From Gordius sp. MW1 (lineage: Eukaryota; Nematomorpha; Gordioida; Gordea; Gordiidae), in the NCBI GenBank assembly GCA_964036665.1, contig OZ038527.1, forward strand, positions 620,001-684,000: a stretch of DNA of 64,000 bases. The letters are read 5' to 3'. The notes under the pieces were generated by a model, which had not been told where the DNA came from, did no database searches, and worked only from the letters and a program-made list of their open reading frames with translations. Shown piece by piece: positions 1 to 64,000 of this stretch (positions are counted from its first letter, which is position 1; the number at the start of each line of letters is the position of its first letter). Made by a program: the position numbers and the translations under genes.

Positions 1-151
1 AATCACTGATTCATTAAATCCTTAAATCTGAACATTTATCCTTTTTATAAAGTAAAAGAGGGAGTATTTTATGAGGTTATCCCAGCTTGTAAATTAAAGA
101 AATACAATTGAAGTGTCCATGGTGTTTAATCATATGAGAGAGTAAGCTAAC

Positions 152-62928
<62,777 letters not shown>

Positions 62929-64000
62929 TTTAACTGTCAACTACCGGTCCGGGGCGTTTACTCATTCAAATTCTTGTCTTTTCTATATAATTCGGAATAA
63001 AAATTAGATTATTTAAAGCTTATATTTTTAATGGGTAATTATATTTATTAAAGTAAAAATATATGTTTTATGCAAGATTTTTATTATTTTTATTTATATA
63101 TATGAATTTCATTGGTTAACTTTTACGGTTATTGAATTAAATGAGTCGTGTGATTTAAGATATAATGACTAATTCAGCATTCAAAGGCAAAAACAAGCAA
63201 GATTACAACACCAAATGTGAAATTTGATACTTTCATAATTTGTGACGAAATTCCCTAAATTTTGACAAAAATTTGATCGATTATTTCAGCTTAAAAGATT
63301 ATAAAAACAATCGTTCTGTAATGAAAAGGAATTGGAGGGAGGGGGATATAAATATAAGTTTGAAAAATAACATAAGGGGGGAATCCAGCATTGGAATTAG
63401 AGGGGGGCAATAATGATTTAAAGAGGGGCATAATAATCATTTTTTGAAATTTTAGCCATAATATTATGAAATTTGAAAGAATTGGATTTAGAGGGGAGCA
63501 GCCGCCCCTTTCTTCCTCCCCCTGGTTACCTTATACCCCAATTTTTGGTATACACATTTAATTTTCTAGCCAGATAAGGTGGAAATTATTTATTAAAATT
63601 TCGAAATTAATCAAATCTATGGATTCAGGTGAACAAAATATTTTTCTAGACAGTACTAATTTACCGCAAAATTTGATTTTAAAAAGTTGTCGTTGTATAA
63701 CGATGGGGGGGGGGGGGGTGCAATAGCTTTCCTCTTCATCGATACCATGATCTGACCAATAGCCATTTTGAAATAAAAGATTTAAGGGCCCATAAAATTT
63801 GTGTCTCAAAATTGCACATCCATTATTATTAACATAGGCGTAACAAGTATTTCCTCAATGAGGGGGGAGGGATTATAAAATTTTCGAGGTGAGATTTTTT
63901 TTGTAACTAATTTTTGGGATAAAAATGTTTTAATAACACTTCCAAAATATTTTATAATTATCAGTAATGTTTTTGTGCAAATAAAAAAAATTATCAATGG
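62929..64000. other. Upstream flank of the start codon: 5' leader or upstream intron, with element remnants
   Basis: AT-rich sequence. The 60 bases just before the ATG are locally GC-rich (CCCCGGACCGGTAG on the transcript strand) and could be 5' untranslated sequence or the end of an intron; no TATA box or initiator stands out. An A-family element copy lies at 63373-63530 and a G15 run at about 63703. I see no neighbouring gene to the right edge. Confidence 0.4.
63373..63530 (+). mobile_element. A-family element upstream of the start codon (decayed)
   Basis: AATCCAGCATTGGAATTAGA, G6CAATAATGATTTAAAG and the end CCCCCTGGTTACC. The GGGCGTAGCC termini are damaged on both sides. Confidence 0.65.

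Overview
This is a 64 kb piece of an AT-rich (about 70 percent A+T by eye), intron-rich invertebrate nuclear genome. It is almost entirely one gene on the minus strand: a giant titin-family muscle protein of the twitchin (nematode, mollusc) / projectin (insect) type. I rebuilt 126 coding exons from splice sites (GT-AG throughout) and reading-frame continuity. They begin at an ATG at 62928 and run to at least position 152, about 7,200 codons. The last few C-terminal Ig domains lie beyond the left edge. Species cannot be fixed from the sequence; a protostome is certain from the domain plan, and an arthropod or other ecdysozoan is my low-confidence guess. Layout in transcript order (right to left): four N-terminal Ig domains with short linkers (62.9-57.9 kb); a long Pro/Ala/Thr/Ser-rich disordered linker on one 1,375-base exon plus two smaller linker exons (54.0-50.7 kb); six more Ig domains (50.2-45.4 kb); a core of Fn3-Fn3-Ig super-repeats, with Fn3-Fn3-Fn3-Ig variants near 25, 14 and 8 kb (45.2-3.3 kb); one last Fn3; a complete MLCK/titin-like Ser/Thr kinase domain and its C-terminal autoinhibitory segment (2.7-0.6 kb); and the first post-kinase Ig domain (0.5-0.15 kb). 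In all I count 28 Ig, 34 Fn3 and 1 kinase domain. In muscle these proteins lie along the A-band or connecting region, bind myosin through the Fn3/Ig core, and carry a stretch-gated autoinhibited kinase. The frame agrees at every exon junction except one: an apparent 1-base deletion in a T5 run in exon 59 (28619-28623), which needs read support. The introns hold a rich set of short non-autonomous elements: about 16 copies of a GGGCGTAGCC-ended element of about 165 bp, a KGTCGACC-type inverted-repeat family, two two-copy inverted-repeat families, a TTAA-flanked piggyBac-like element, a foldback element, minisatellites with two unit lengths, and a tRNA-like pol III unit. I saw no second protein-coding gene, no CRISPR, no operon and no virus. 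I did not find a clearly new biological system; the most interesting items are the linker with its PKA-type sites, an exon fusion around one Ig domain, the exon 59 frame break, and the mobile-element content.
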